Assembly: GCF_013366925.1 (NCBI RefSeq)
Contig: NZ_JAALDK010000001.1
Location: 2,053,089 to 2,117,088, forward strand
Reading direction: 5' to 3'
DNA: 64,000 nucleotides
DNA from: Paraburkholderia youngii
GTDB taxonomy: Bacteria; Pseudomonadota; Gammaproteobacteria; Burkholderiales; Burkholderiaceae
Positions 45,138-53,900 of the stretch are shown in pieces (position 1 is the stretch's first letter; the number at the start of each line of letters is the position of its first letter). Both the position numbers and the translations under genes were made by a program. Below the pieces are notes generated by a model that saw only the letters and a program-made list of their open reading frames with translations, was not told the origin of the DNA and searched no databases.

Positions 45138-45443
45138 ATGAAACGTAATCTGTTGGCAGGCCTCGCCCTGTCGCTGCTCGTCAGCGTTCCGGCATTTGCG
45201 GAAGGCGGCGGCGGTATCGGCCGTGCAGGAACCTATGACACGCAACCGGCGCCGAGCGCGAGCACGAAAACGCGCGCCGAGGTCAAGGCCGAACTGGTCG
45301 CCGCGTATCGCGACGGCTCGCTGCCCTCGTTGAATCGCACGTCGTATCCGAACAAAGGCCTGATCGGCCAGACGCAGGCCGCGCGCATCGCGTTGCAGGA
45401 AGGGACCAACGGCGAAGTGACGCGCGTCGCGAAGGGCCAGTAA
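45138..45443 (+). CDS. DUF4148 secreted protein
   Basis: This is a 101-residue periplasmic protein with a signal peptide (MKRNLLAGLALSLLVSVPAFA) and the short DUF4148 pattern KTRAEVKAELVAAYRDGSLPSL...YPN. The family is abundant in Burkholderiales and has no known function. AGGAG precedes the ATG. A 24-codon ORF with a strong ribosome-binding site and a terminator follow downstream. Confidence 0.85.
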   Translation: MKRNLLAGLALSLLVSVPAFAEGGGGIGRAGTYDTQPAPSASTKTRAEVKAELVAAYRDGSLPSLNRTSYPNKGLIGQTQAARIALQEGTNGEVTRVAKGQ

Positions 45444-45521
45444 CGAGTTGGCAGAGGTTGATTCGGAAACCGGCGCGCCTGCCGCACTAGAAGCGCGCGC
45501 CTCTTCATCAAGGAGCACATC

Positions 45522-45596
45522 ATGACACCATCGGAACTCGATAACTGGGATACCGATACGCCGGTGTGGACGCCATATCGCCCGGTACAGCATTGA
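45522..45596 (+). CDS. Candidate 24-residue small protein
   Basis: This short ORF encodes MTPSELDNWDTDTPVWTPYRPVQ plus a final His, an acidic, Trp/Pro-rich peptide without a signal or membrane segment. AAGGAG lies six bases before the ATG, an almost ideal ribosome-binding site, and a strong hairpin follows 35 bases after the stop. It probably shares the DUF4148 transcript (78 bases downstream). Support is from translation signals only; conservation was not tested. Confidence 0.5.
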   Translation: MTPSELDNWDTDTPVWTPYRPVQH

Positions 45597-45631
45597 GTGT
45601 TGGCTTTCTGTCGTTCACGGCACTCGCCGCT

Positions 45632-45666
45632 ATGCGCCCGCGAAGTGGCTTCGCGGGCGCATTTGC
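45632..45666. terminator. Strong hairpin terminator between convergent units
   Basis: ATGCGCCCGCGAAG pairs perfectly with CTTCGCGGGCGCAT over a three-base loop. It lies between the rightward DUF4148/small ORF unit and the leftward DUF799 gene and is followed by a weak T tract on either strand. Confidence 0.8.
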
Positions 45667-45714
45667 ATTGAAGCGATCGAAAGCGCAAGCCGTTTTTTGC
45701 TGACCTGGGAGCGT

Positions 45715-46380
45715 TCAATCGGTGCCGTATTTGGGTGACCGTGGCCCGTACAACAGTCCGTTCGGCGGCCCGGCATGCAGAAGCCGATAGCTCGTCACGC
45801 CGGCGATATCGTGTCCCCTGTCCGTCAGCGAATTCGCAATCTGCTTGATCGCTGCCGTCGCCAGCATGCCGATCAGACCACCGCCGACATAGTTGTCGCC
45901 CTCGTTGCTGTTGGCGCTCGCACTACCCTGCCATAGCACGTCACCGGTCTTGAGATCGACCAGTCTGGCGGATGCCGTGACGACTGTCGCACTGTCGAGT
46001 ACGTGATATACGGTGCCGTACTGCGTGATCTTCGAATACAGGGCCGCGTCGGCACCGAAGATTTCGCGCAGCTTCGCGGGCGAGGTCGCTTCGATCTCCG
46101 TCGCGATCGTCAGGCCGTTCTGCCTGAATGTTTCGTCCATCACCGCCACCGGTACCACGTAGTAGCCGGATTCGCCAAGCGGCATCGTCATCTGCGAGAG
46201 CATGCTGTTGGTCGCCTGAACATCAGTCGTTTCGTTGATCGGCGGCAGCACGAGGATCGAGCGTGGCCGACTGTTCCTGAAGTCCGCGTAGTCGGCGTGC
46301 TTAGCGGGTTGCGCGCACGCGGCCAGCAGTGCGACAGTCGACAGAGCAAACCAGAGTTTGAGGGAAAGGATCTTGGACAT
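45715..46380 (-). CDS. DUF799 (GNA1162-type) lipoprotein
   Basis: This is a 221-residue lipoprotein with a signal peptide ending LLAACAQPAKHADYADF (lipobox LAAC). The body SRPRSILVLPPINETTDVQA, SGYYVVPVAVMDETFRQNGL and GADAALYSKITQYGT is characteristic of the DUF799/GNA1162 family, outer-membrane-associated lipoproteins related in fold to the TolB/CsgG periplasmic domain. It is the last gene of a CsgG-DUF4810-DUF799 triad, ten bases after the DUF4810 gene. The three probably form an envelope assembly whose role is unknown. Confidence 0.85.
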   Translation of the reverse strand: MSKILSLKLWFALSTVALLAACAQPAKHADYADFRNSRPRSILVLPPINETTDVQATNSMLSQMTMPLGESGYYVVPVAVMDETFRQNGLTIATEIEATSPAKLREIFGADAALYSKITQYGTVYHVLDSATVVTASARLVDLKTGDVLWQGSASANSNEGDNYVGGGLIGMLATAAIKQIANSLTDRGHDIAGVTSYRLLHAGPPNGLLYGPRSPKYGTD

Positions 46381-46390
46381 GGTGACTCGC

Positions 46391-46777
46391 TCAGGGCTGT
46401 TTCGGTTTCTTCATCAGGAAGTCCATGTAGGTCGAGGATTCCGGAAACAGCTGCTTCTCGGACTCGAATCCCTGCATGGCCTGGGTGTCGTTGCCGACAT
46501 TCGCGTACAGCATGCCCAGTTGCGCATGAAATCCGGGCGGCGGCGTGTGCCCGTTGCCCCGGATATCCTGGAGGGACTTTTCGAGCGCCTCGATCTGCTC
46601 CTGCGGTGCCTTTTCACCCTTGAGATAGTCGTACACGGCCGGCTGGTAGCCGGTCCACTGGTAAAGCGGCGGAGGGCTGTTGGCCGCGCATCCCGAGAGG
46701 AGTACGGCTGCCATTGCTACTGGCAAATAGATTCTCCGCATCATGCGGTTATGTTTCATCGTGAATCGCGTCATCAT
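46391..46777 (-). CDS. DUF4810 lipoprotein
   Basis: This is a small lipoprotein of up to 128 residues. The signal ends at VLLSGCAANSPPPLYQWTGY (lipobox LSGC), and the rest (YQPAVYDYLKGEKAPQEQIEALEKSLQ, then PPGFHAQLGMLYANVGND) matches DUF4810, with a TPR-like C-terminal helix pair. The start is uncertain among clustered ATGs at 46777, 46759 and 46741; none has a clear ribosome-binding site. It is always near CsgG-like and DUF799 genes in the arrangements I know of, as here. Confidence 0.82.
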   Translation of the reverse strand: MMTRFTMKHNRMMRRIYLPVAMAAVLLSGCAANSPPPLYQWTGYQPAVYDYLKGEKAPQEQIEALEKSLQDIRGNGHTPPPGFHAQLGMLYANVGNDTQAMQGFESEKQLFPESSTYMDFLMKKPKQP

Positions 46778-46830
46778 GTTGATTGCTTGTGCGGTTGGAC
46801 GTGGATCGAACGCAATAGACCAGCACGCAT

Positions 46831-47511
46831 TTACTGTGCGGCCCTGAGCGTGCCTGCATCGACCTGCTCGACGAGGTGATTGACGGCCTCCTGGATCGCC
46901 AGATCGAGCACCTTGCCGTTCAGTGTGGAGTCGTAGCCGGCGGTGCCGCCGAAACCGATGACTTCACGGTTCGAAAGGCTGAACTCACCCGCGCCCTGGC
47001 TCGACGCCACGACTTCGGATGTCGTCGTATCGACGACGTTCAGGCTGACCTTTGCATAGGCCACCTGACTCTTGCCGCGGCCAAGGATGCCAAATAGCTG
47101 CCGGTCGCCAACCTCCTTACGACCGAATTCCGTGACGTCCCCCGTGACGACGAAGCGCGCACCCTTGATCGACTGGGCCTTTTTGAGGAAGCCCGCTTCC
47201 TGGCGGATTTCGTCGAGGTTGTCGCGATCGAGCACATTGAAGCGGGCGCTCTGCTGGAGAGACGTGATTAGAATGGTTTTGGCCTGACCACCGAGACGGT
47301 CAACGCCGTCCGAGAAGATCCCGCGCATATAGCTCGAGCGGTTGTCGAACTTGCCCACTGAAATGCCGATGGCTTGGCCCACCGCTGGCTTCTGCGCACT
47401 GGCGACGGGCGGCACCGGCAGTAAGCGTGAGGACTCGGTTGCACATCCGCCCAACGCCACCACGACGGCAACAGCCACGGTTCCAAGCGCATATGTTTTT
47501 GATGACTTCAT
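46831..47511 (-). CDS. CsgG/HfaB-family lipoprotein
   Basis: This is a 226-residue CsgG-family protein with a lipoprotein signal (MKSSKTYALGTVAVAVVVALGGC, split at Cys23) and the CsgG core ISVGKFDNRSSYMRGIFSDG, ILITSLQQSARFNVLDRDNLDEI and AKVSLNVVDTTTSEVVASSQGAGE. CsgG itself forms the curli secretion pore; many relatives lack the long membrane-spanning beta hairpins and act in other envelope complexes. No curli subunit genes are near. GAGGA precedes the ATG. It starts 58 bases after the tpsB stop on the same strand. Confidence 0.87.
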   Translation of the reverse strand: MKSSKTYALGTVAVAVVVALGGCATESSRLLPVPPVASAQKPAVGQAIGISVGKFDNRSSYMRGIFSDGVDRLGGQAKTILITSLQQSARFNVLDRDNLDEIRQEAGFLKKAQSIKGARFVVTGDVTEFGRKEVGDRQLFGILGRGKSQVAYAKVSLNVVDTTTSEVVASSQGAGEFSLSNREVIGFGGTAGYDSTLNGKVLDLAIQEAVNHLVEQVDAGTLRAAQ

Positions 47512-47569
47512 TTTGTTTTTCCTCTTTGTTGAAACGACAGAAACCCCGATAGCGTCGGCGGGGAAAATT

Positions 47570-49315
47570 TCAGAATTGCGCGGTTGCCTGGAAGCCCAAT
47601 ACGACGCGTGCGGCATCGAATCCGGCCGGCTTGTAGATCGGCGTGCCCGCGAACACGTCATAGCTGTATGGGCCGAAACGTGACGGCATGGAGCCTTTCA
47701 TGCCGATGGCCGCCCCCGCGAGTTGCGTGCCCGCGAGGTTCGCTGCCGACGGTCCCCATAGGTGGCCGTAGTCGAAACCCCCATACAGCACCTGTCCCGT
47801 CTGCCCAAGCGGATACTGAAGTTCATTGCGCCAGTAAAAGCCCTTTTCCGCCGCGAGCATCGTCTGGCCACTGAAACCGCGCACCGTGTAGCGGCTGCCG
47901 ATCGTCAGGTCGTCGATGTAGTTCAACTCGTCATTGGTGAATTGCCCGCGTACGGTTCCCACGTAGCGCAGCGACTGGCCTGCCGCCTGGAACGGCACTG
48001 AGAGATTGGCGTCGAGCGTCGCCATGTGCAAGCGGTAGGTTGGGCCGCCCGGCGTGTCGGACTGTGCGCCGAACCCGCCGGTACCTTGGCGGTAGGCCAG
48101 TGTTCCATCGAACTGCGCCGCGCCGAAGTAATGCCGGTTAGTGAGCCCCACCTCGATGAAGGTGTTGTCGCGCTGCTGCTGCGGAATTTCGGTGCCCTCG
48201 ATAAAGCTTGCCCCGAAGCGCTTGATCAGCTGGAATTCGACTCCCGACACATCGTTCTGGCTGCGGTGAAAGACACGTTCGAGCTTTAGACCGGCCGTCT
48301 GCGCATTGCCGCTTGCCACGAACGTGCCGTTGACCGCCGCGATCTGCTGGTAGTAGGTGTTCGTGTAGCCATACAGCGTGCCGGTCCAGTAGCCCCACGG
48401 CACCGAATACGAAGCGTTCCAGCCGTGTGTACCGAGGTCGTGATTGCCGAACTGCAAGTCCTGGTTGTAACCGGCCGAGAGAATGTCGTTCAGGCCGAGC
48501 AGGTTATATAGACCAAGCGTCACATTGCCGATATATCGGCCCGTTTCGGTCGTGCCTGAGTTGCCGGCCGACAGGGCGAGCGACCATGGCTTTGAACGCT
48601 TGACAGTAATTGCCACGTCGCTTTCTGCGGGCGCGTCGCCGGGGACGATCTGCATGGTCGTGTCCTGATTGGGCACGCGCTTCATCTGCTCGAGTCCCTG
48701 TTCGAGATCACGAAGCTGGAGCACGTCGCCGTCGCGCGCGGGGAAGGCTGTCTTCCAGGTGCCGCGTGTGGACTCGTCGGCGAACTTAAGCTGACGGACG
48801 ACGCCGGGGACGAGGGCGAGTCTTAGCGTGCCCGTTGAAAGATCCTGCGTTGGCAGCATCACGCGCGTGGTGATGTAGCCGCGGCTCAGGATCTCTGCCT
48901 GCAGGCCCTTTGTGAGCACGTCGAGCCCTTTCTGGCCGACGCATTGGCGCTGGTAGTGATCGAGCCATTCGCGCGCGAACGCGAAGCGGTCCTGCGGTAG
49001 CGCGGATGCGCCTTGCGAGCGGACTGATTCCGGCAGGGTGGACGGCACGCCGAGCGCGAACTTATCGATGCGGAAACAGGGCGTTTCGGCTGGCAGTTCA
49101 GGCCAAGCTTCGTTCACAGGTACCGTTGACCGCACGACAGGTGCGGCGACAGTTGCCGCTCGCTGCCCGGCGTCGTGCTGCTGCTGGACTTGTTGCTGCT
49201 GTTCGGCGTTCGCACGGCCCGCGGCCGCCTGTTCGGCGGAGATAGGCGTCTGCGCCGCCGCGTCAAAGGCCACTACGGATGCGAAGAACAGCAGGGAATT
49301 TGTGCGCAGGGTCAT
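47570..49315 (-). CDS. Two-partner-secretion outer-membrane transporter TpsB (FhaC/ShlB/CdiB family)
   Basis: This is a 581-residue Omp85-superfamily transporter that secretes the TpsA partner. After a signal peptide (about 1-22) and a Gln-rich linker come two POTRA domains (TPCFRIDKFALG, FAREWLDHYQRQCVGQKGLDVL, GYITTRVMLPTQDLSTGTL) and a 16-strand barrel. The loop-6 motif is present as YTVRGFSGQ, and the C-terminus ends in aromatic Phe as expected for barrel insertion (ATAQF). Its ATG overlaps the methyltransferase stop by four bases. It is the only intact tpsB here; a decayed copy lies at 50415-50565. Confidence 0.92.
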   Translation of the reverse strand: MTLRTNSLLFFASVVAFDAAAQTPISAEQAAAGRANAEQQQQVQQQHDAGQRAATVAAPVVRSTVPVNEAWPELPAETPCFRIDKFALGVPSTLPESVRSQGASALPQDRFAFAREWLDHYQRQCVGQKGLDVLTKGLQAEILSRGYITTRVMLPTQDLSTGTLRLALVPGVVRQLKFADESTRGTWKTAFPARDGDVLQLRDLEQGLEQMKRVPNQDTTMQIVPGDAPAESDVAITVKRSKPWSLALSAGNSGTTETGRYIGNVTLGLYNLLGLNDILSAGYNQDLQFGNHDLGTHGWNASYSVPWGYWTGTLYGYTNTYYQQIAAVNGTFVASGNAQTAGLKLERVFHRSQNDVSGVEFQLIKRFGASFIEGTEIPQQQRDNTFIEVGLTNRHYFGAAQFDGTLAYRQGTGGFGAQSDTPGGPTYRLHMATLDANLSVPFQAAGQSLRYVGTVRGQFTNDELNYIDDLTIGSRYTVRGFSGQTMLAAEKGFYWRNELQYPLGQTGQVLYGGFDYGHLWGPSAANLAGTQLAGAAIGMKGSMPSRFGPYSYDVFAGTPIYKPAGFDAARVVLGFQATAQF

Positions 49316-50154
49316 TGGGAGGTGCGCAAGATTGGCTCGTCTATGCTGCCGCAACGCAATGGCGCTGCGTCCGTCCGGATAGCCGGTCCTCGCAGGTCGT
49401 GGCTCGTTTTGCGAAACGCGGCGATGAGGGATCGACCGGTGAAGACCCTGAGGTTGAAGTACGCCGGATGCGCCTCTTTGCGCTCGAAGAATCGCGAGTG
49501 CAGTCGCCGGTGGATGTGTGCGGCGCTCCAGCGCGCGAACGGATAAAGAACGACCGCCAGCGGACACACGACGACCGCCTTCTTGACCCGGTCCGCGGTA
49601 GCAAAGACTAGCCCCGCTCCGCGCGCTGCCATCACATAGCCAAGGGTGTAAACGTCGATGGGTGATATATGGCCCTTGTCGAAGGTCGATCTTTCATCGC
49701 CGATCAATTGCGCCGAGGGCTTGAATTGATAGAAGTACCCGCACATCAACAGAACGATGCGGGACCACAGGCACGAAACATTTGGGGTGCTGATATAGAT
49801 CAGGCCGCCGGCTTTTGTCACACGTACCAGCTCGGAAAGCAGTTGCCGCTGCCGAAGCACGTGCTCGATGCCTTCCATGCATACCGTGACATCAAATGTT
49901 TCACTCGGGAAGGGAAGAGGTTCCTCCATGTTGACCTTCACGAACTCGGGGTACGCCTCGTTCAGGTCTGCACAGGTGACGTCGTATCCGAGAACGCGCA
50001 GGTGCTCCCCAAACAGGCCGTTTCCCGCAGGTAGGTCGAGAATGCTCGAGCCTGGCGCAGCGCGCTTCACGATATCGTCGTGAATCATGCGCATGTACGC
50101 CGTGTACCCTGACACGTGGCTGAAACGTGGTCTACTCATTTGTGGTTTACTCAT
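49312..50154 (-). CDS. SAM-dependent methyltransferase within the two-partner-secretion operon
   Basis: This is a 280-residue class I methyltransferase. Motif I is ILDLPAGNGLFGEHLRVLGYDV (GxG-type SAM loop), motif II region VTCADLNEAYPEF, and FDVTVCMEGIEHVLRQRQLLSELVRVTKAGGLIYISTPN is the typical Methyltransf_11/23 middle. A C-terminal hydrophobic segment (VVVCPLAVVLYPFARW) might attach it to the membrane. It is translationally coupled to tpsB downstream (ATGA overlap) and to a 22-codon leader upstream. The substrate is unknown; a small molecule, lipid or the adhesin are all possible. Confidence 0.8.
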   Translation of the reverse strand: MSKPQMSRPRFSHVSGYTAYMRMIHDDIVKRAAPGSSILDLPAGNGLFGEHLRVLGYDVTCADLNEAYPEFVKVNMEEPLPFPSETFDVTVCMEGIEHVLRQRQLLSELVRVTKAGGLIYISTPNVSCLWSRIVLLMCGYFYQFKPSAQLIGDERSTFDKGHISPIDVYTLGYVMAARGAGLVFATADRVKKAVVVCPLAVVLYPFARWSAAHIHRRLHSRFFERKEAHPAYFNLRVFTGRSLIAAFRKTSHDLRGPAIRTDAAPLRCGSIDEPILRTSQ

Positions 50155-50219
50155 TGTTGATTGTGCATGGAGGTACAACCCGCAAAACCGTCCATCGATA
50201 AAATCATGCGCTCTCGCAT
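50151..50219 (-). CDS. Candidate 22-residue leader ORF coupled to the methyltransferase
   Basis: The ORF encodes MRERMILSMDGFAGCTSMHN plus two Gln. GGGGAGG stands three to four bases before its ATG, the strongest ribosome-binding site in this part of the locus, and its TGA overlaps the methyltransferase ATG (ATGA). The methyltransferase itself lacks a good site, so re-initiation after the leader could set its translation. An alternative in-frame start for the methyltransferase at 50238 would overlap this leader in another frame. Confidence 0.45.
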   Translation of the reverse strand: MRERMILSMDGFAGCTSMHNQQ

Positions 50220-50622
50220 GCACCTCCCCAAAAAACAAAGGGCGGCTTCTGGGCGTGGACTACGAAAGAAAGGGAAGACGCTATGTAACCGGCAACGGCA
50301 CGACATACGCATAAACTGCATTGATTATTTGAACGCCGAAGAAATTTTTAAGTTAATTTCGCCACTATTTTCATTAGCAGCGCCCAAACAATTGATCGTG
50401 ATCGTGTCGAATCCCGCATTGCCCCGTGTAGTGGTCGAGCCATTTGCGCGCGAACGTATCAATGCCGTGCAGCTGCTGTGTTGTCCGCTGGCGGCGGCGT
50501 TTGCTGTGCGAAGGAGAGCGATGCCACGGCCGTAAGTGGGGACACCACCAGCCTCTTTTTTGATTTTCATAGCCATTTCGAATCTTATTCTTTGAACGCG
50601 CCACGAATGTGCGTCCATTATC
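50155..50622. other. Decayed region between immunity-position gene and methyltransferase
   Basis: About 470 bases between the two intact genes. It contains the tpsB fragment and the leader ORF listed separately. The remainder is A+T-richer than the neighbours and shows no intact gene; no insertion-sequence ends were recognised. Confidence 0.55.
50415..50565 (-). pseudogene. Remnant of a second tpsB (FhaC/CdiB-type) gene
   Basis: On the minus strand, one frame gives LVVSPLTAVASLSFAQQTPP, a signal-peptide end like those of TpsB proteins. A stop and frame change follow, and another frame gives FARKWLDHYTGQCG. The latter matches FAREWLDHYQRQCVG of the intact tpsB at protein and nearly at DNA level (TTCGCGCGC then AATGGCTCGA then CACTAC). 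In an intact gene these two segments are about 100 residues apart, so the fragment has lost internal sequence and everything downstream. It lies right after the tpsA/immunity-position pair, where the partner gene sits in Burkholderia-type loci. Confidence 0.7.
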
Positions 50623-50904
50623 TCAGGCCTCGCTGTCCCGCTTGAACCATGGACCAAATTTTTTGGGATCGTCACTCAGCATCCCGGCCTTGCGAAGATG
50701 GTTTGGCAGATATCGGATGAAGACAGTCAAGATAACCACGAAGGATGGGATCCCAATACCAAATACAGAAAAATTGTCACTCAAACCAATTAATTTTCTG
50801 CATATGCCGACCACGATAACGGCGTAAAATCCGGCCGCCGCAACCGAAATCCCACCAACAGCACCCACTATTTGGCTAACTGCATACAGACGCTTCCAGT
50901 TCAC
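50623..50904 (-). CDS. Small two-helix membrane protein, candidate immunity protein of the TpsA toxin
   Basis: This is a 93-residue protein with two predicted membrane helices (about 9-34 and 46-66) and a basic, soluble C-terminus (RYLPNHLRKAGMLSDDPKKFGPWFKRD). Its ATG overlaps the tpsA stop by four bases, exactly the position of cdiI/bcpI immunity genes behind cdiA/bcpA. Base composition is more A+T-rich than the surrounding genome, as is the 3' end of tpsA, consistent with an exchangeable toxin-immunity cassette. No family recognised; an immunity role is inferred from position and topology. Confidence 0.65.
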   Translation of the reverse strand: MNWKRLYAVSQIVGAVGGISVAAAGFYAVIVVGICRKLIGLSDNFSVFGIGIPSFVVILTVFIRYLPNHLRKAGMLSDDPKKFGPWFKRDSEA

Positions 50905-53900
50905 TTGTCGCCCCCGCTATTACGGATGTCGTTTATAAGGGCCAATCCTTTCATCCCTACACCAAATAGCAAGACGCCTTGATTTGTTCCGTATGGCGTT
51001 GCCCGATCGATGAACGGAATCAACTTATTGTTGCTAATTTGTGGCACCGTCACGTCAAACATCGAATTTGGGCGCCGCAAGCCATCTGACGTGCCCATCT
51101 TGAGGGGGACAGGAGCATATAGAGCAGCAATTGCGGCGGCAAGACTTAATCCGTTATATGCGACGTTTCCCCACCCCGAGGGCAACACCTCATTGAACCC
51201 GTAACGTAATGGATTCACACTTGGCGCATTGATACCGTTGTATCGGTTGTACAGTCCATCCGCGCCTTCGGCCATATCACTCAAACCGACCGACGCCATA
51301 GGCACACCGGCTGCACACCCGAGCGCCGTCGTGCAAAGTCCGACCCCTGTTTTGGCTGTCACGCCACCCAACACCAGTTTCGCCCCATCCTTCGCGACAC
51401 CGACTGGATCACTATGAACCGCGTCGCCAATTTTTTGCGTCGGCGTATAGACGAACAATCCCGCCTCCTGCTGACGGTTCACCCACTGAATCTCCGGACC
51501 AAGCTGAGACGCCTCAAGCTGACTCACATAGTTCGCGTTGTACTCCTCACTTCCCGGTGCGTACTCCGCCCAGCACTTCAAGGCATAGCACGCCGCACGC
51601 GTGAGCCTGTCCTCTTCGGCCTTGTCTCCATTGGCCTGCTTCGCGATAGCGGTCTTTTCCTCCGGATGCAACTGCCGATTGAAACGATCTACGTTGTAAC
51701 CCGAGAATGCCCCCGATTCGCCGCCGACGGCACCGCCAGCCCCCGTGGCGATCGCATTCGCGACAATGTTGCCAAGCGCTTCGTTCATGCTGGCGTTACC
51801 GGTCGGGTCCGCGCCCGCAATCGCACTGCTCAGTTCGTTCAGCTTGCCTCCGGCGATCGACGCGACCGCCGCGCCCGCCGCACCACCCACGGCATTCCCG
51901 CCCGCCAGGCCCGTCACCAGCGCCGCGCCCGCACCCTGAATCAGCGCACGGCTTGCCCCGCCTTCCTTCCAGGCATCCATCCCCGCCTGGTCGCCCGCGT
52001 CCTTTGCTTCCTTGTACTTCGAATCAGCGTAATCGCCGATCCGGCGCGACACCGCCTCGCCTGCCGCACTCGCCGCCGACATCATGTCCGCCTGCCGGTC
52101 CAGCATGTTCTGCATGTCCAGTAGCTTCGCCACCGTGCCGTTCGTATCCGTCGTGTCGCGGTTCAGGCTCGCCAGATCCTGCTGCTGGTTCGCCGGATCA
52201 GTCACCGTGATCGTGCCCGCGCTGACGCCGCTCTTCGTCGTCGCGCTGTCGTTGCTGCTGTCGTGCTGACCCAGCATCGGCGAAGCACCACCGGTATTCT
52301 TGCCCGACGTATTGCCGTGCGTGCTGTAGTTCGCACCGCCGTCTCCCGTCGTCACACCCGCGCTGAAGCCGCTCGATTTCACGTCGTAGTTGGACTGGTT
52401 CTGGATGTCCGAGAAAGACAGCGAACCCGTCGTCAGCGAATTCTTCGACGCATCCGCGTCGCTCGCGATCAGCCCACCTTTCAGGTCCGTGTTGCCCTTG
52501 ACGTTGATGCTGAAACCACCGTCTCCCGCCTGAATTCCAGCCTGTTCGTTGACACCCGCGTAGCTGCCCGTCGCGTCACCCCTGCTCTGGCTGAAGCTGC
52601 CACTGGCACCGCCCAGGCTCGCACTGAAGCCGCCGCCCGCACTCGACTGATGCGCCGAGCTCACCAGCGTATCCTGCACACTCGCGATGTTCAGATTGCC
52701 GCCCACATCGGCGCTCACCTGATTGCCACTCACGTTCGAGCCAATGATGTTCGTATCTCCGCCCGAGATGATCGTCACGGTATTCGACGCGATCACACGG
52801 CTGTTGTTCTGCGTTGCCAGATCGCTATTGCCGTCGCCATTCGCCTTCGACATCGCCGCCGAGACGCCGAATCCGCCCGTGCCGTACGAAATCCCCACGC
52901 TCGCGCTCTGCGACTCGTTCGAACTGCGCGTCGAATCCGTATCCGTGGTATTGACGATATTGACCTGATTGTTCGCCGCCAGAATCACGTCGCTGGCATT
53001 GACGTTCGAACCAGCAATCGTCACATTACCGCTGCCGGGCGTGGCGTCACCAGTTGCCGCAAACACCACCGTGCCGCCCGCGTTCACGCTTGACCCTACG
53101 TTTGTCGTGGAGCCCTCTGAGTACGTGCTTTTCGAGCTACTGGAGCCGAAACTGAGTTCGACCTTCATCTGGGGCGTCGTGCCCGCCGCAAGATCGTTGA
53201 CCAGCCCGCCTGCGGCCATGTTCGCGTCCCACGCCGCGCTCGCTGCCGCCATGCCGTGCAATGCCGCCGCACGATCATCCTTGCTGTTGCTGGCCGCGTG
53301 TGCCTGGCCAGCCGCATTCGATATCGCATCAAGCACCGGCGCTTTCACGGCAAGGGTGAACCCGCTCTGTTTGACCGCATGCGATTCGTCATGGTGCGTG
53401 GTGTCGGTGGCCGCGTCGATGATGACGTTCGCGCCATTGCCCGTGACGTTCTGCGCTGCGATGAGGTCGCTGCCGGTCACATGCAGATCATTGCCCGCGA
53501 CGATGTTCAGATTGCCCGCGAGCGAGCCGACGGTGCTGCCCGTGTTCGTTACCTGCGACGTATTGGTGGTATCGGTCTGCGTCTTGCTGCCGACCGATAT
53601 GCCGATACCGCCGCTCGTACCGAACCCCGACTCATGTTTCTGATAGTACGTGGACGTAGTCTCTGAATCCTGTGATGTCGTAATGTTGACGTTACCAGCA
53701 GCTGTCAGATTCACGTCATTCGTGCCCGCCACCGTCGAGCCTTTCACAGTCAGGTCCTTGCCCGCGCTGATGCTGACTGAGTCCCCTGCAACCGTACTTC
53801 CCACGCCGATATTCGCATGCGTGTCCTGGGTCGTGTCGGAGGTGGAGCTATGGAACGCACTACCGCGCTTCGACCCGGTTGCTACATAGGAATCGTGTTC

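Noticed and set aside
49312..50154. Methyltransferase as part of a restriction-modification or phage-defence system
   Set aside because: It lacks DNA-methyltransferase motifs (no DPPY/NPPF or PC motif) and no restriction gene is adjacent; it is coupled to tpsB instead.
50325..50675. Leftward 116-codon open frame between the immunity-position gene and the methyltransferase
   Set aside because: It cuts across the two frames that carry the tpsB remnants, lacks a convincing start signal and has no coherent protein features.
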